From Allodiplogaster sudhausi (taxonomy: Eukaryota; Nematoda; Chromadorea; Rhabditida; Diplogasteridae), in the NCBI GenBank assembly GCA_945643635.1, contig CALZFC010000035.1:1-64000 (forward strand): a stretch of DNA of 64,000 bases. Reading direction: 5' to 3'. Under the pieces are notes generated by a model. The model saw only the letters and a list, made by a program, of their open reading frames with translations. It was not told where the DNA came from and did not search any database. Below, one piece after another: positions 28,401-41,790 of the stretch. The position numbers and the translations under genes were made by a program. How positions within the stretch are numbered: the first letter of the stretch is position 1; each line of letters opens with the position of its first letter.

Positions 28401-31400
28401 GTACTCCGAATAGCTCCCGGAATACTCCGGGATACTCTGAGTTACTCCCGGAAGCATCCGGGGAACTATAGGAAGCTCCCGGAATATTCCGGGATACTCA
28501 GTGTACTCCCGGAAGCATCAGGGGAACTATAAGACGCTCCCGGAATGATCCGGATACTCCTAATAGCTCCCGGAAGAATTCGGGGTACTCCGAATAGCTC
28601 CCGGAATACTCCGGGATACTCTGAGTTACTCCCGGAAGCATCCGGGGAACTATAGGAAGCTCCCGGAATATTCCGGGATACTCAGTTACTCCCGGAAGCA
28701 TCAGGGGAACTATAAGACGCTCCCGGAATGATCCGGATACTCCTAATAGCTCCCGAAGAATTCGGGGTACTCTGAATAGCTCCCGGAGAATTCGGGATAC
28801 TCTGAGTTACTCCCGGAAGCATCCGGGGAACTATAGGAAGCTCCCGGAATATTCCGGGATACTCTGGGTTACTCCCGGAAGCATCAGGGGAACTATAAGA
28901 CGCTCCCGGAATGATCCGGATACTTCTAATAGCTCCCGGAAGAATTCGGGGTACTCCGAATAGCTCCCGGAATACTCCGGGATACTCTGAGTTACCCGGA
29001 AGCATCCGGGGAACTATAGGAAGCTCCCGGAATATTCCGGGATACTCTGGGTTACTCCCGGAAGCATCAGGGGAACTATAAGACGCTCCCGGAATGATCC
29101 GGATATTTCTAATACCTCCGGAAGAATTCGGGGTACTCCGAATAGCTCCCGGAATACTCCGGGATACTCTGAGTTACTCCCGGAAGCATCAGGGGAACTA
29201 TAAGACGCTCCCGGAATGATCCGGATACTTCTAATACCTCCCGGAAGAATTCGGGGTACTCCGAATAGCTCCCGGATACTCCGGGATACTCTGAGTTACT
29301 CCCGGAAGCATCCGGGGAACTATAGGAAGCTCCCGGAATATTCCGGGATACTCTGGGTTACTCCCGGAAGCATCAGGGGAACTATAAGACGCTCCCGGAA
29401 TGATCCGGATATTTCTAATAGCTCCCGGAAGAATTCGGGGTACTCCGAATAGCTCCCGGACTACTCGGGATACTCTGAGTTACTCCCGGAAGCATCCGGG
29501 GAACTATAGGAAGCTCCCGGAATATTCCGGGATACTCTGGGTTACTCCCGGAAGCATCCGGGGAACTATAAGACGCTCCCGGAATGATCCGGATACTTCT
29601 AATAGCTCCCGGAAGAATTCGGGGTACTCCGAATAGCTCCCGGAATACTCCGGGATACTCTGAGTTACTCCCGGAAGCATCCGGGAACTATAGGAAGCTC
29701 CCGGAATATTCCGGGATACTCTGGGTTACTCCCGGAAGCATCAGGGGAACTATAAGACGCTCCCGGAATGATCCGGATACTTCTAATACCTCCCGGAAGA
29801 ATTCGGGGTACTCCGAATAGCTCCGGACTACTCCGGGATACTCTGAGTTTCCGGAAGAATTCGGGGACTCTGAGTCACTCCCGGAAGCATCCGGGAACTA
29901 TAGGAAGCTCCCGGAATATTCCGGGATACTCTGGGTTACTCCGGAAGCATCCGGGGAACTATAAGACGCTCCCGGAATGATCCGGATACTTCTAATAGCT
30001 CCCGGAAGAATTCGGGGTACTCCGAATAGCTCCCGGAATACTCCGGGATACTCTGAGTTCTCCCGGAAGCATCCGGGGAACTATAGGAAGCTCCCGGAAT
30101 ATTCCGGGATACTCTAGGTTACTCCCGGAAGCATCAGGGGAACTATAAGACGCTCCCGGAATGATCCGGATACTTCTAATACTCCCGGAAGAATTCGGGG
30201 TACTCCGAATAGCTCCCGGAATACTCCGGGATACTCTGAGTTACTCCCGGAAGCATCCGGGGAACTATAGGAAGCTCCCGGAATATTCCGGGATACTCAG
30301 TGCTACTCCCGGAAGCATCAGGGGAACTATAAGACGCTCCCGGAATGATCCGGATACTCCTAATAGCTCCCGGAAGAATTCGGGGTACTCCGAATAGCTC
30401 CCGGAATACTCCGGGATACTCTGAGTTACTCCCGGAAGCATCCGGGGAACTATAGGAAGCTCCCGGAATATTCCGGGATACTCAGTGCTACTCCCGGAAG
30501 CATCAGGGGAACTATAAGACGCTCCCGGAATGATCCGGATACTCCTAATAGCTCCGGAAGAATTCGGGGTACTCTGAACAGCTCCCGGAAGAATTCGGGG
30601 TACTCTGAGTTACTCCCGGAAGCATCCGGGGAACTATAGGAAGCTCCCGGAATATTCCGGGATACTCTGGGTTACTCCCGGAAGCATCAGGGGAACTATA
30701 AGACGCTCCCGGAATGATCCGGATACTTCTAATAGCTCCCGGAAGAATTCGGGGTACTCCGAATAGCTCCCGGACTACTCCGGGATACTCTGAGTTACCC
30801 GGAAGCATCCGGGGAAATAGGAAGCTCCCGGAATATTCCGGGATACTCTGGGTTACTCCCGGAAGCATCAGGGGAACTATAAGACGCTCCCGGAATGATC
30901 CGGATACTTCTAATACCTCCCGGAAGAATTCGGGGTACTCCGAATAGCTCCCGGAATACTCCGGGATACTCTGAGTTACTCCCGGAAGCATCCGGGGAAC
31001 TATAGGACGCTCCCGGAATATCCGGATATTTCTAATACTCCCGGAAGAATTCGGGGAACTCCGAATAGCTCCCGGAATGACTCCGGATACTCTAATTTCT
31101 CCCGGAAGCATCCGGGGAACTATAGGAAAGCTCCCGGAATATTCCGGGATACTCTGAGTTACTCCCGGAAGCATCAGGGGAACTATAAGAAGCTCCCGGA
31201 ATGATCCGGATATTTCTAATACTCCCGGAAGAATTCGGGGGTACTCCGAATAGCTCCCGGATGATCCGGATACTCTGAATTTCTCCCGGAAGAATCGGGG
31301 AACTATAAGAGCTCCCGGAATGATCCGGATATTTCTATACTCCCGGAAGCATTCGGGGTACTCCGAATAGCTCCCGGAATACTCCGGGATACTCTGAGTT

Positions 31401-34400
31401 CTCCCGGAAGCATCAGGGGAACTATAAGACGCTCCCGGAATGATCCGGATACTTCTAATACCTCCCGGAAGAATTCGGGGTACTCCGAATAGCTCCCGGA
31501 CTACTCCGGGATACTCTGAGTTTCTCCCGGAAGCATCCGGGGAACTATAGGAAGCTCCCGGAATATTCCGGGATACTCTGGGTTACTCCCGGAAGCATCC
31601 GGGGAACTATAAGACGCTCCCGGAATGATCCGGATATTTCTAATAGCTCCCGGAAGAATTCGGGGTACTCCGAATAGCTCCCGGAATACTCGGGATACTC
31701 TGAGTTACTCCCGGAAGCATCGGGGGAACTATAGGAAGCTCCCGGAATATTCCGGGATACTCAGTGCTACTCCCGGAAGCATCAGGGGAACTATAAGACG
31801 CTCCCGGAATGATCCGGATACTCCTAATAGCTCCCGGAAGAATTCGGGGTACTCTGAACAGCTCCCGGAAGAATTCGGGGTACTCTGAGTTACTCCCGGA
31901 AGCATCCGGGGAACTATAGGAAGCTCCCGGAATATTCCGGATACTCTGGGTTACTCCCGGAAGCATCAGGGAACTATAAGACGCTCCCGGAATGATCCGG
32001 ATACTTCTAATACCTCCCGGAAGAATTCGGGGTACTCCGAATAGCTCCCGGACTACTCCGGGATACTCTGAGTTCCCGGAAGAATTCGGGGTACTCTGAG
32101 TCACTCCCGGAAGCATCCGGGGAACTATAGGAAGCTCCCGGAATATTCCGGATACTCTGGGTTACTCCCGGAAGCATCCGGGGGGGAACTATAAGACGCT
32201 CCCGGAATGATCCGGATACTTCTAATAGCTCCCGGAAGAATTCGGGGTACTCCGAATAGCTCCCGGACTACTCCGGGATACTCTGAGTTTCTCCCGGAAG
32301 CATCCGGGGAACTATAGGAAGCTCCCGGAATATTCCGGGATACTCTTAGTTACTCCCGGAAGCATCAGGGGAACTATAAGACGCTCCCGGAATGATCCGG
32401 ATACTTCTAATACCTCCCGGAAGAATTCGGGGTACTCCGAATAGCTCCCGGAATACTCCGGGATACTCTGAGTTACTCCCGGAAGCATCCGGGGAACTAT
32501 AGGAAGCTCCCGGAATATTCCGGGATACTCAGTGCTACTCCCGGAAGCATCAGGGGAACTATAAGACGCTCCCGGAATGATCCGGATACTCCTAATAGCT
32601 CCCGGAAGAATTCGGGGTACTCCGAATAGCTCCCGGACTACTCCGGGATACTCTGAGTTACTCCCGGAAGCATCCGGGGAACTATAGGAAGCTCCCGGAA
32701 TATTCCGGGATACTCAGTGCTACTCCCGGAAGCATCAGGGGAACTATAAGACGCTCCCGGAATGATCCGGATACTCCTAATAGCTCCCGGAAGAATTCGG
32801 GGTACTCTGAACAGCTCCCGGAAGAATTCGGGATACTCTGAGTTACTCCCGGAAGCATCCGGGGAACTATAGGAAGCTCCCGGAATATTCCGGGATACTC
32901 TGGGTTACTCCCGGAAGCATCAGGGGAACTATAAGACGCTCCCGGAATGATCCGGATACTTCTAATAGCTCCCGGAAGAATTCGGGGTACTCCGAATAGC
33001 TCCCGGAATACTCCGGGATACTCTGAGTTACTCCCGGAAGCATCCGGGGAACTATAGGAAGCTCCCGGAATATTCCGGGATACTCTGGGTTACTCCCGGA
33101 AGCATCAGGGGAACTATAAGACGCTCCCGGAATGATCCGGATATTTCTAATAGCTCCCGGAAGAATTCGGGGTACTCCGAATAGCTCCCGGACTACTCCG
33201 GGATACTCTGAGTTTCTCCCGGAAGCATCAGGGGAACTATAAGGAAGCTCCCGGAATGATCCGGATATTTCTAATACCTCCCGGAAGAATTCGGGGTACT
33301 CCGAATAGCTCCCGGATACTCCGGGATACTCTGAGTTTCTCCCGGAAGCATCCGGGGACTATAGGAAGCTCCCGGAATATTCCGGGATACTCTGGTTACT
33401 CCCGGAAGCATCAGGGGAACTATAAGACGCTCCCGGAATGATCCGGATATTTCTAATACCTCCCGGAAGAATTCGGGGTACTCCGAATAGCTCCCGGAAT
33501 ACTCCGGGATACTCTGAGTTTCTCCCGGAAGCATCGGGGAACTATAATAGCTCCCGGAATATCCGGATACTCTGAATACTCCCGGAAGCATCGGGGTACT
33601 CCGAAAGCTCCCGGAATATTCCGGGATACTCTGAGTTACTCCCGGAAGCATCAGGGGAACTATAAGACGCTCCCGGAATGATCCGGATATTTCTAATACT
33701 CCCGGAAGAATTCGGGGTACTCCGAATAGCTCCCGGACTACTCCGGGATACTCTGAGTTACTCCCGGAAGCATCCGGGGAACTATAGGAAGCTCCCGGAA
33801 TATTCCGGATACTCTGGGTTACTCCCGGAAGCATCCGGGGAACTATAAGACGCTCCCGGAATGATCCGGATATTTCTAATAGCTCCCGGAAGAATTCGGG
33901 GTACTCCGAATAGCTCCCGGACTACTCCGGGATACTCTGAGTTACTCCCGGAAGCATCCGGGGAACTATAGGAAGCTCCCGGAATATTCCGGGATACTCA
34001 GTGCTACTCCCGGAAGCATCAGGGGAACTATAAGACGCTCCCGGAATGATCCGGATACTCCTAATAGCTCCCGGAAGAATTCGGGGTACTCTGAATAGCT
34101 CCCGGAAGAATTCGGGGTACTCTGAGTTACTCCCGGAAGCATCCGGGGAACTATAGGAAGCTCCCGGAATATTCCGGGATACTCTGGGTTACTCCCGGAA
34201 GCATCAGGGGAACTATAAGACGCTCCCGGAATGATCCGGATACTCCTAATAGCTCCCGGAAGAATTCGGGGTACTCTGAACAGCTCCCGGAAGAATTCGG
34301 GGTACTCTGAGTTACTCCCGGAAGCATCCGGGGAACTATAGGAAGCTCCCGGAATATTCCGGGATACTCAGTGCTACTCCCGGAAGCATCAGGGGAACTA

Positions 34401-35980
34401 TAAGACGCTCCCGGAATGATCCGGATACTCCTAATAGCTCCAGGGAAGAATTCGGGGTACTCCGAATAGCTCCCGGAATACTCCGGGATACTCTGAGTTA
34501 CTCCCGGAAGCATCAGGGGAACTATAAGACGCTCCCGGAATGATCCGGATACTCCTAATAGCTCCCGGAAGAATTCGGGGTACTCTGAACAGCTCCCGGA
34601 AGAATTCGGGGTACTCTGAGTTACTCCCGGAAGCATCCGGGGAACTATAGGAAGCTCCCGGAATATTCCAGGATACTCTGGGTTACTCCCGGAAGCATCC
34701 GGGGAACTATAAGACGCTCCCGGAATGATCCGGATACTTCTAATAGCTCCCGGAAGAATTCGGGGTACTCCGAATAGCTCCCGGACTACTCCGGGATACT
34801 CTGAGTTTCTCCCGGAAGCATCCGGGGAACTATAGGAAGCTCCCGGAATATTCCGGGATACTCTTAGTTACTCCCGGAAGCATCAGGGGAACTATAAGAC
34901 GCTCCCGGAATGATCCGGATACTTCTAATACCTCCCGGAAGAATTCGGGGTACTCCGAATAGCTCCCGGAATACTCCGGGATACTCTGAGTTACTCCCGG
35001 AAGCATCCGGGGAACTATAGGAAGCTCCCGGAATATTCCGGGATACTCAGTGCTACTCCCGGAAGCATCAGGGGAACTATAAGACGCTCCCGGAATGATC
35101 CGGATACTCCTAATAGCTCCCGGAAGAATTCGGGGTACTCCGAATAGCTCCCGGACTACTCCGGGATACTCTGAGTTACTCCCGGAAGCATCCGGGGAAC
35201 TATAGGAAGCTCCCGGAATATTCCGGGATACTCAGTGCTACTCCCGGAAGCATCAGGGGAACTATAAGACGCTCCCGGAATGATCCGGATACTCCTAATA
35301 GCTCCCGAAAGAATTCGGGGTACTCTGAACAGCTCCCGGAAGAATTCGGGGTACTCTGAGTTACTCCCGGAAGCATCCGGGGAACTATAGGAAGCTCCCG
35401 GAATATTCCGGGATACTCTGGGTTACTCCCGGAAGCATCAGGGGAACTATAAGACGCTCCCGGAATGATCCGGATACTCCTAATAGCTCCCGGAAGAATT
35501 CGGGGTACTCTGAATAGCTCCCGGAAGAATTCGGGGTACTCCGAATAGCTCCCGGAATACTCCGGGATACTCTGAGTTACTCCCGGAAGCATCCGGGGAA
35601 CTATAGGAAGCTCCCGGAATATTCCGGGATACTCAGTGCTACTCCCGGAAGCATCAGGGGAACTATAAGACGCTCCCGGAATGATCCGGATACTCCTAAT
35701 AGCTCCCGGAAGAATTCGGGGTACTCCGAATAGCTCCCGGACTACTCCGGGATACTCTGAGTTACTCCCGGAAGCATCCGGGGAACTATAGGAAGCTCCC
35801 GGAATATTCCGGGATACTCTTAGTTACTACCGGAAGCATCAGGGGAACTATAAGACGCTCCCGGAATGATCCGGATACTTCTAATACCTCCCGGAAGAAT
35901 TCGGGGTACTCTGAATAGCTCCCGGAAGAATTCGGGGTACTCCGAATAGCTCCCGGAATACTCCGGGATACTCTGAGTTA

Positions 35981-38040
35981 CTATCGGAAGCATCCGGGGA
36001 ACTATAGGAAGCTCCCGGAATATTCCGGGATACTCTGGGTTACTCCCGGAAGCATCAGGGGAACTATAAGACGCTCCCGGAATGATCCGGATACTCCTAA
36101 TAGCTCCCGGAAGAATTCGGGGTACTCTGAATAGCTCCCGGAAGAATTCGGGGTACTCCGAATAGCTCCCGGAAGAATTCGGGGTACTCTGAGTTACTCC
36201 CGGAAGCATCCGGGGAACTATAGGAAGCTCCCGGAATATTCCGGGATACTCTGGGTTACTCCCGGAAGCATCAGGGGAACTATAAGACGCTCCCGGAATG
36301 ATCCGGATACTCCTAATAGCTCCCGGAAGAATTCGGGGTACTCTGAACAGCTCCCGGAAGAATTCGGGGTACTCTGAGTTACTCCCGGAAGCATCCGGGG
36401 AACTATAGGAAGCTCCCGGAATATTCCGGGATACTCAGTGCTACTCCCGGAAGCATCAGGGGAACTATAAGACGCTCCCGGAATGATCCGGATACTCCTA
36501 ATAGCTCCCGGAAGAATTCGGGGTACTCCGAATAGCTCCCGGACTACTCCGGGATACTCTGAGTTTCTCCCGGAAGCATCCGGGGAACTGTAGGAAGCTC
36601 CCGGAATATTCCGGGATGCTCTTAGTTACTCCCGGAAGCATCAGGGGAACTATAAGACGCTCCCGGAATGATCCGGATACTTCTAATACCTCCCGGAAGA
36701 ATTCGGGGTACTCCGAATAGCTCCCGGAATACTCCGGGATACTCTGAGTTACTCCGGAAGCATCCGGGGAACTATAGGAAGCTCCCGGAATATTCCGGGA
36801 TACTCAGTGCTACTCCCGGAAGCATCAGGGGAACTATAAGACGCTCCCGGAATGATCCGGATACTCCTAATAGCTCCCCGAAGAATTCGGGGTACTCCGA
36901 ATAGCTCCCGGAATACTCCGGGATACTCTGAGTTACTCCCGGAAGCATCCGGGGAACTATAGGAAGCTCCCGGAATATTCCGGGATACTCAGTGCTTCTC
37001 CCGGAAGCATCAGGGGAACTATAAGACGCTCCCGGAATGATCCGGATACTCCTAATAGCTCCCGAAAGAATTCGGGGTACTCTGAACAGCTCCCGGAAGA
37101 ATTCGGGGTACTCTGAGTTACTCCCGGAAGCATCCGGGGAACTATAGGAAGCTCCCGGAATATTCCGGGATACTCTGGGTTACTCCCGGAAGCATCAGGG
37201 GAACTATAAGACGCTCCCGGAATGATCCGAATACTCCTAATAGCTCCCGGAAGAATTCGGGGTACTCTGAATAGCTCCCGGAAGAATTCGGGGTACTCCG
37301 AATAGCTCCCGGAATACTCCGGATATTCTGAGTTACTATCGGAAGCATCCGGGGAACTATAGGAAGCTCCCGGAATATTCCGGGATACTCTGGGTTACTC
37401 CCGGAAGCATCAGGGGAACTATAAGACGCTCCCGGAATGATCCGGATACTCCTAATAGCTCCCGGAAGAATTCGGGGTACTCTGAATAGCTCCCGGAAGA
37501 ATTCGGGGTACTCCGAATAGCTCCCGGAAGAATTCGGGGTACTCTGAGTTACTCCCGGAAGCATCCGGGGAACTATAGGAAGCTCCCGGAATATTCCGGG
37601 ATACTCTGGGTTACTCCCGGAAGCATCAGGGGAACTATAAGACGCTCCCGGAATGATCCGGATACTCCTAATAGCTCCCGGAAGAATTCGGGGTACTCTG
37701 AACAGCTCCCGGAAGAATTCGGGGTACTCTGAGTTACTCCCGGAAGCATCCGGGGAACTATAGGAAGCTCCCGGAATATTCCGGGATACTCAGTGCTACT
37801 CCCGGAAGCATCAGGGGAACTATAAGACGCTCCCGGAATGATCCGGATACTCCTAATAGCTCCCGGAAGAATTCGGGGTACTCCGAATAGCTCCCGGACT
37901 ACTCCGGGATACTCTGAGTTTCTCCCGGAAGCATCCGGGGAACTGTAGGAAGCTCCCGGAATATTCCGGGATACTCTTAGTTACTCCCGGAAGCATCAGG
38001 GGAACTATAAGACGCTCCCGGAATGATCCGGATACTTCTA
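35981..38040. repeat. Higher-order repeat within the satellite, period 1355 bp
   Basis: Three rare private variants recur at exactly 1355 bp: CTATCGGAAG at 35981 and 37336; GGGTACTCCG followed by an AAGAATTC subunit at 36151 and 37506; and CGGGGAACTG (G in place of the usual A in ACTATAGG) at 36581 and 37936. This shows that a block of about seven monomers was duplicated as a whole. The outer limits are approximate. Confidence 0.75.
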
Positions 38041-38989
38041 ATACTCCCGGAAGAATTCGGGGTACTCCGAATAGCTCCCGGAATACTCCGGGATACTCTG
38101 AGTTACTCCCGGAAGCATCCGGGGAACTATAGGAAGCTCCCGGAATATTCCGGGATACTCAGTGCTACTCCCGGAAGCATCAGGGGAACTATAAGACGCT
38201 CCCGGAATGATCCGGATACTCCTAATAGCTCCCGGAAGAATTCGGGGTACTCCGAATAGCTCCCGGACTACTCCGGGATACTCTGAGTTACTCCCGGAAG
38301 CATCCGGGGAACTATAGGAAGCTCCCGGAATATTCCGGGATACTCAGTGCTACTCCCGGAAGCATCAGGGGAACTATAAGACGCTCCCGGAATGATCCGG
38401 ATACTCCTAATAGCTCCCGGAAGAATTCGGGGTACTCTGAACAGCTCCCGGAAGAATTCGGGGTACTCTGAGTTACTCCCGGAAGCATCCGGGGAACTAT
38501 AGGAAGCTCCCGGAATATTCCGGGATACTCTGGGTTACTCCCGGAAGCATCAGGGGAACTATAAGACGCTCCCGGAATGATCCGGATACTCCTAATAGCT
38601 CCCGGAAGAATTCGGGGTACTCTGAATAGCTCCCGGAAGAATTCGGGGTACTCCGAATAGCTCCCGGAATACTCCGGATACTCTGAGTTACTCCCGGAAG
38701 CATCCGGGGAACTATAGGAAGCTCCCGGAATATTCCGGGATACTCAGTGCTACTCCCGGAAGCATCAGGGGAACTATAAGACGCTCCCGGAATAATCCGG
38801 ATACTCCTAATAGCTCCCGGAAGAATTCGGGGTACTCCGAATAGCTCCCGGAATACTCCGGGATACTCTGAGTTACTCCCGGAAGCATCCGGGGAACTAT
38901 AGGAAGCTCCCGGAATATTCCGGGATACTCTGGGTTACTCCCGGAAGCATCAGGGGAACTATAAGACGCTCCCGGAATGATCCGGATAT

Positions 38990-41300
38990 TCTAATACCTC
39001 CCGGAAGAATTCGGGACTCCGAATAGCTCCCTGAATACTCCGGGATAGTCTGAGTTCATCCCGGAGCATCCGGGGGACTATAGGAAGCTCCTGGAATATT
39101 CCGGGATACTCTGGATTACTCCCGAAGCATCAGGGGAACTATAAGACGCTCCTGGAATGATTCGGATACTTCTTTTAGCTCCCGGAAGAATTCGGGGTAC
39201 TCCGAATAGCTCCCGGAATATTCCGGGATACTCTGGGTTACTCCCGGAAGCATCCGGGGAACTATAAGACGCTCCCGGAATGATCCGGATACTTCTAATA
39301 GCTCCCGGAAGAATTCGGGGTACTCCGAATAGCTCCCGGACTACTCCGGGATACTCTGAGTTACTCCCGGAATCATCCGGGGAACTATAGGAAGCTCCCG
39401 GAATATTCCGGGATACTCTGGGTTACTCCCGGAAGCATCAGGAGAACTATAAGACGCTCCCGGAATGATCCGGATACTTCTAATAGCTCCCGGAAGAATT
39501 CGGGGTACTCCGAATAGCTCCCGGAATACTCCGGGATACTCTGAGTTACTATCGGAAGCATCCGGGGAACTATAGGAAGCTCCCGGAATATTCCGGGATA
39601 CTCAGTGCTACTCCCGGAAGCATCAGGGGAACTATAAGACGCTCCCGGAATGATCCGGATACTCCTAATAGCTCCCGGAAGAATTCGGGGTACTCCGAAT
39701 AGCTCCCGGAATACTCCGGGATACTCTGAGTTACTGCCGGAAGCATCCGGGGAACTATAGGAAGCTCCCGGAATATTCCGGGATACTCTGGGTTACTCCC
39801 GGAAGCATCAGGGGAACTATAAGACGCTCCCGGAATGATCCGGATATTTCTAATACCTCCCGGAAGAATTCGGGACTCCGAATAGCTCCCTGAATACTCC
39901 GGGATAGTCTGAGTTCATCCCGGGAGCATCCGGGGGACTATAGGAAGCTCCTGGAATATTCCGGGATACTCTGGATTACTCCCGAAAGCATCAGGGGAAC
40001 TATAAGACGCTCCTGGAATGATTCGGATACTTCTATTAGCTCCCGGAAGAATTCGGGGTACTCCGAATAGCTCCCGGAATATTCCGGGATACTCTGGGTT
40101 ACTCCCGGAAGCATCCGGGGAACTATAAGACGCTCCCGGAATGATCCGGATACTTCTAATAGCTCCCGGAAGAATTCGGGGTACTCCGAATAGCTCCCGG
40201 ACTACTCCGGGATACTCTGAGTTACTCCCGGAATCATCCGGGGAACTATAGGAAGCTCCCGGAATATTCCGGGATACTCTGGGTTACTCCCGGAAGCATC
40301 AGGAGAACTATAAGACGCTCCCGGAATGATCCGGATACTTCTAATAGCTCCCGGAAGAATTCGGGGTACTCCGAATAGCTCCCGGAATACTCCGGGATAC
40401 TCTGAGTTACTATCGGAAGCATCCGGGGAACTATAGGAAGCTCCCGGAATATTCCGGGATACTCAGTGCTACTCCCGGAAGCATCAGGGGAACTATAAGA
40501 CGCTCCCGGAATAATCCGGATACTCCTAATAGCTCCCGGAAGAATTCGGGGTACTCCGAATAGCTCCCGGAATACTCCGGGATACTCTGAGTTACTGCCG
40601 GAAGCATCCGGGGAACTATAGGAAGCTCCCGGAATATTCCGGGATACTCTGGGTTACTCCCGGAAGCATCAGGGGAACTATAAGACGCTCCCGGAATGAT
40701 CCGGATATTTCTAATACCTCCCGGAAGAATTCGGGACTCCGAATAGCTCCCTGAATACTCCGGGATAGTCTGAGTTCATCCCGGGAGCATCCGGGGGACT
40801 ATAGGAAGCTCCTGGAATATTCCGGGATACTCTGGATTACTCCCGAAAGCATCAGGGGAACTATAAGACGCTCCTGGAATGATTCGGATACTTCTATTAG
40901 CTCCCGGAAGAATTCGGGGTACTCCGAATAGCTCCCGGAATATTCCGGGATACTCTGGGTTACTCCCGGAAGCATCCGGGGAACTATAAGACGCTCCCGG
41001 AATGATCCGGATACTTCTAATAGCTCCCGGAAGAATTCGGGGTACTCCGAATAGCTCCCGGACTACTCCGGGATACTCTGAGTTACTCCCGGAATCATCC
41101 GGGGAACTATAGGAAGCTCCCGGAATATTCCGGGATACTCTGGGTTACTCCCGGAAGCATCAGGAGAACTATAAGACGCTCCCGGAATGATCCGGATACT
41201 TCTAATAGCTCCCGGAAGAATTCGGGGTACTCCGAATAGCTCCCGGACTACTCCGGGATACTCTGAGTTACTCCCGGAATCATCCGGTGAACTATAGGAA
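38990..41300. repeat. Higher-order repeat within the satellite, period ~861 bp, three copies
   Basis: A cluster of private changes (TCGGGACTCC, CTCCCTGAAT, GGGATAGTCT, CTCCTGGAAT, TGGATTACTCCCGAA) occurs three times, with TCGGGACTCC at 39011, 39870 and 40731. The separate marker CCGGAATCAT is at 39367, 40228 and 41089, again 861 bp apart. The unit is about 28 subunits, that is four monomers plus four subunits, so the higher-order unit is not a whole number of monomers. The third copy runs into ordinary monomers before the array edge. Confidence 0.85.
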
Positions 41301-41790
41301 GCTTCCGGAATATTCCGGGATACTCTGGGTTACTCCCGGAAGCATCAGGGGAACTATAAGACGCTCCCGAAATGTTCCGGATACTTCTAATAGCTCCCGG
41401 AAGAATTCGGGGTACTCCGAATAGCTCCCGGAATACTCCGGATACTCTGAGTTACTCCCGGAAGCATCCGGGGAACTATAGGAAGCTCCCGGAATATTCC
41501 GGGATACTCAGTGCTACTCCCGGAAGCATCAGGGGAACTATAAGACGCTCCCGGAATGATCCGGATACTCCTAATAGCTCCCGGAAGAATTCGGGGTACT
41601 CTGAACAGCTCCCGGAAGAATTCGGGGTACTCTGAGTTACTCCCGGAAGCATCCGGGGAACTATAGGAAGCTCCCGGAAAATTCCGGGATACTCAGTGCT
41701 TCTCCCGGAAGCATCAGGGGAACTATAAGACGCTCCCGGAATGATCCGGATACTCCTAATAGCTCCCGGAAGAATTCGGGGTACTCTGAA

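Larger units (their letters stand above)
1..41790. repeat. Satellite DNA array, ~185-bp monomer made of six ~31-bp subunits
   Basis: The same unit recurs without a break for 41.8 kb, about 225 monomers by division; many exact spacings are 184-185 bp (for example 29216, 29400, 29584, 29768). Each monomer splits into six related pieces of 30-31 bp that all begin CTCCCGGAA and go on with, in order, TGATCCGGAT, GAATTCGGGG, TACTCCGGGA, GCATCCGGGG, TATTCCGGGA and GCATCAGGGG. Most monomers carry an EcoRI site (GAATTC) and the perfect palindrome CCCGGAATATTCCGGG. Copies differ by substitutions, many 1-nt indels and loss or gain of whole subunits. The array enters from the left window edge, so its true length is unknown. 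Position in the chromosome (centromere, heterochromatin) cannot be told from sequence. Open frames inside it are not genes. Confidence 0.97.

Noticed and set aside
1..41790. Many open frames of 60-318 codons on both strands with Ser/Pro/Gly-rich products
   Set aside because: They are translations of the satellite. They follow the repeat period, occur on both strands at once and change frame with each 1-nt indel.
1..41790. Regular ~31-bp units that could be mistaken for a CRISPR array
   Set aside because: There are no unique spacers; every unit is a variant of the same sequence, and the surroundings are animal DNA.
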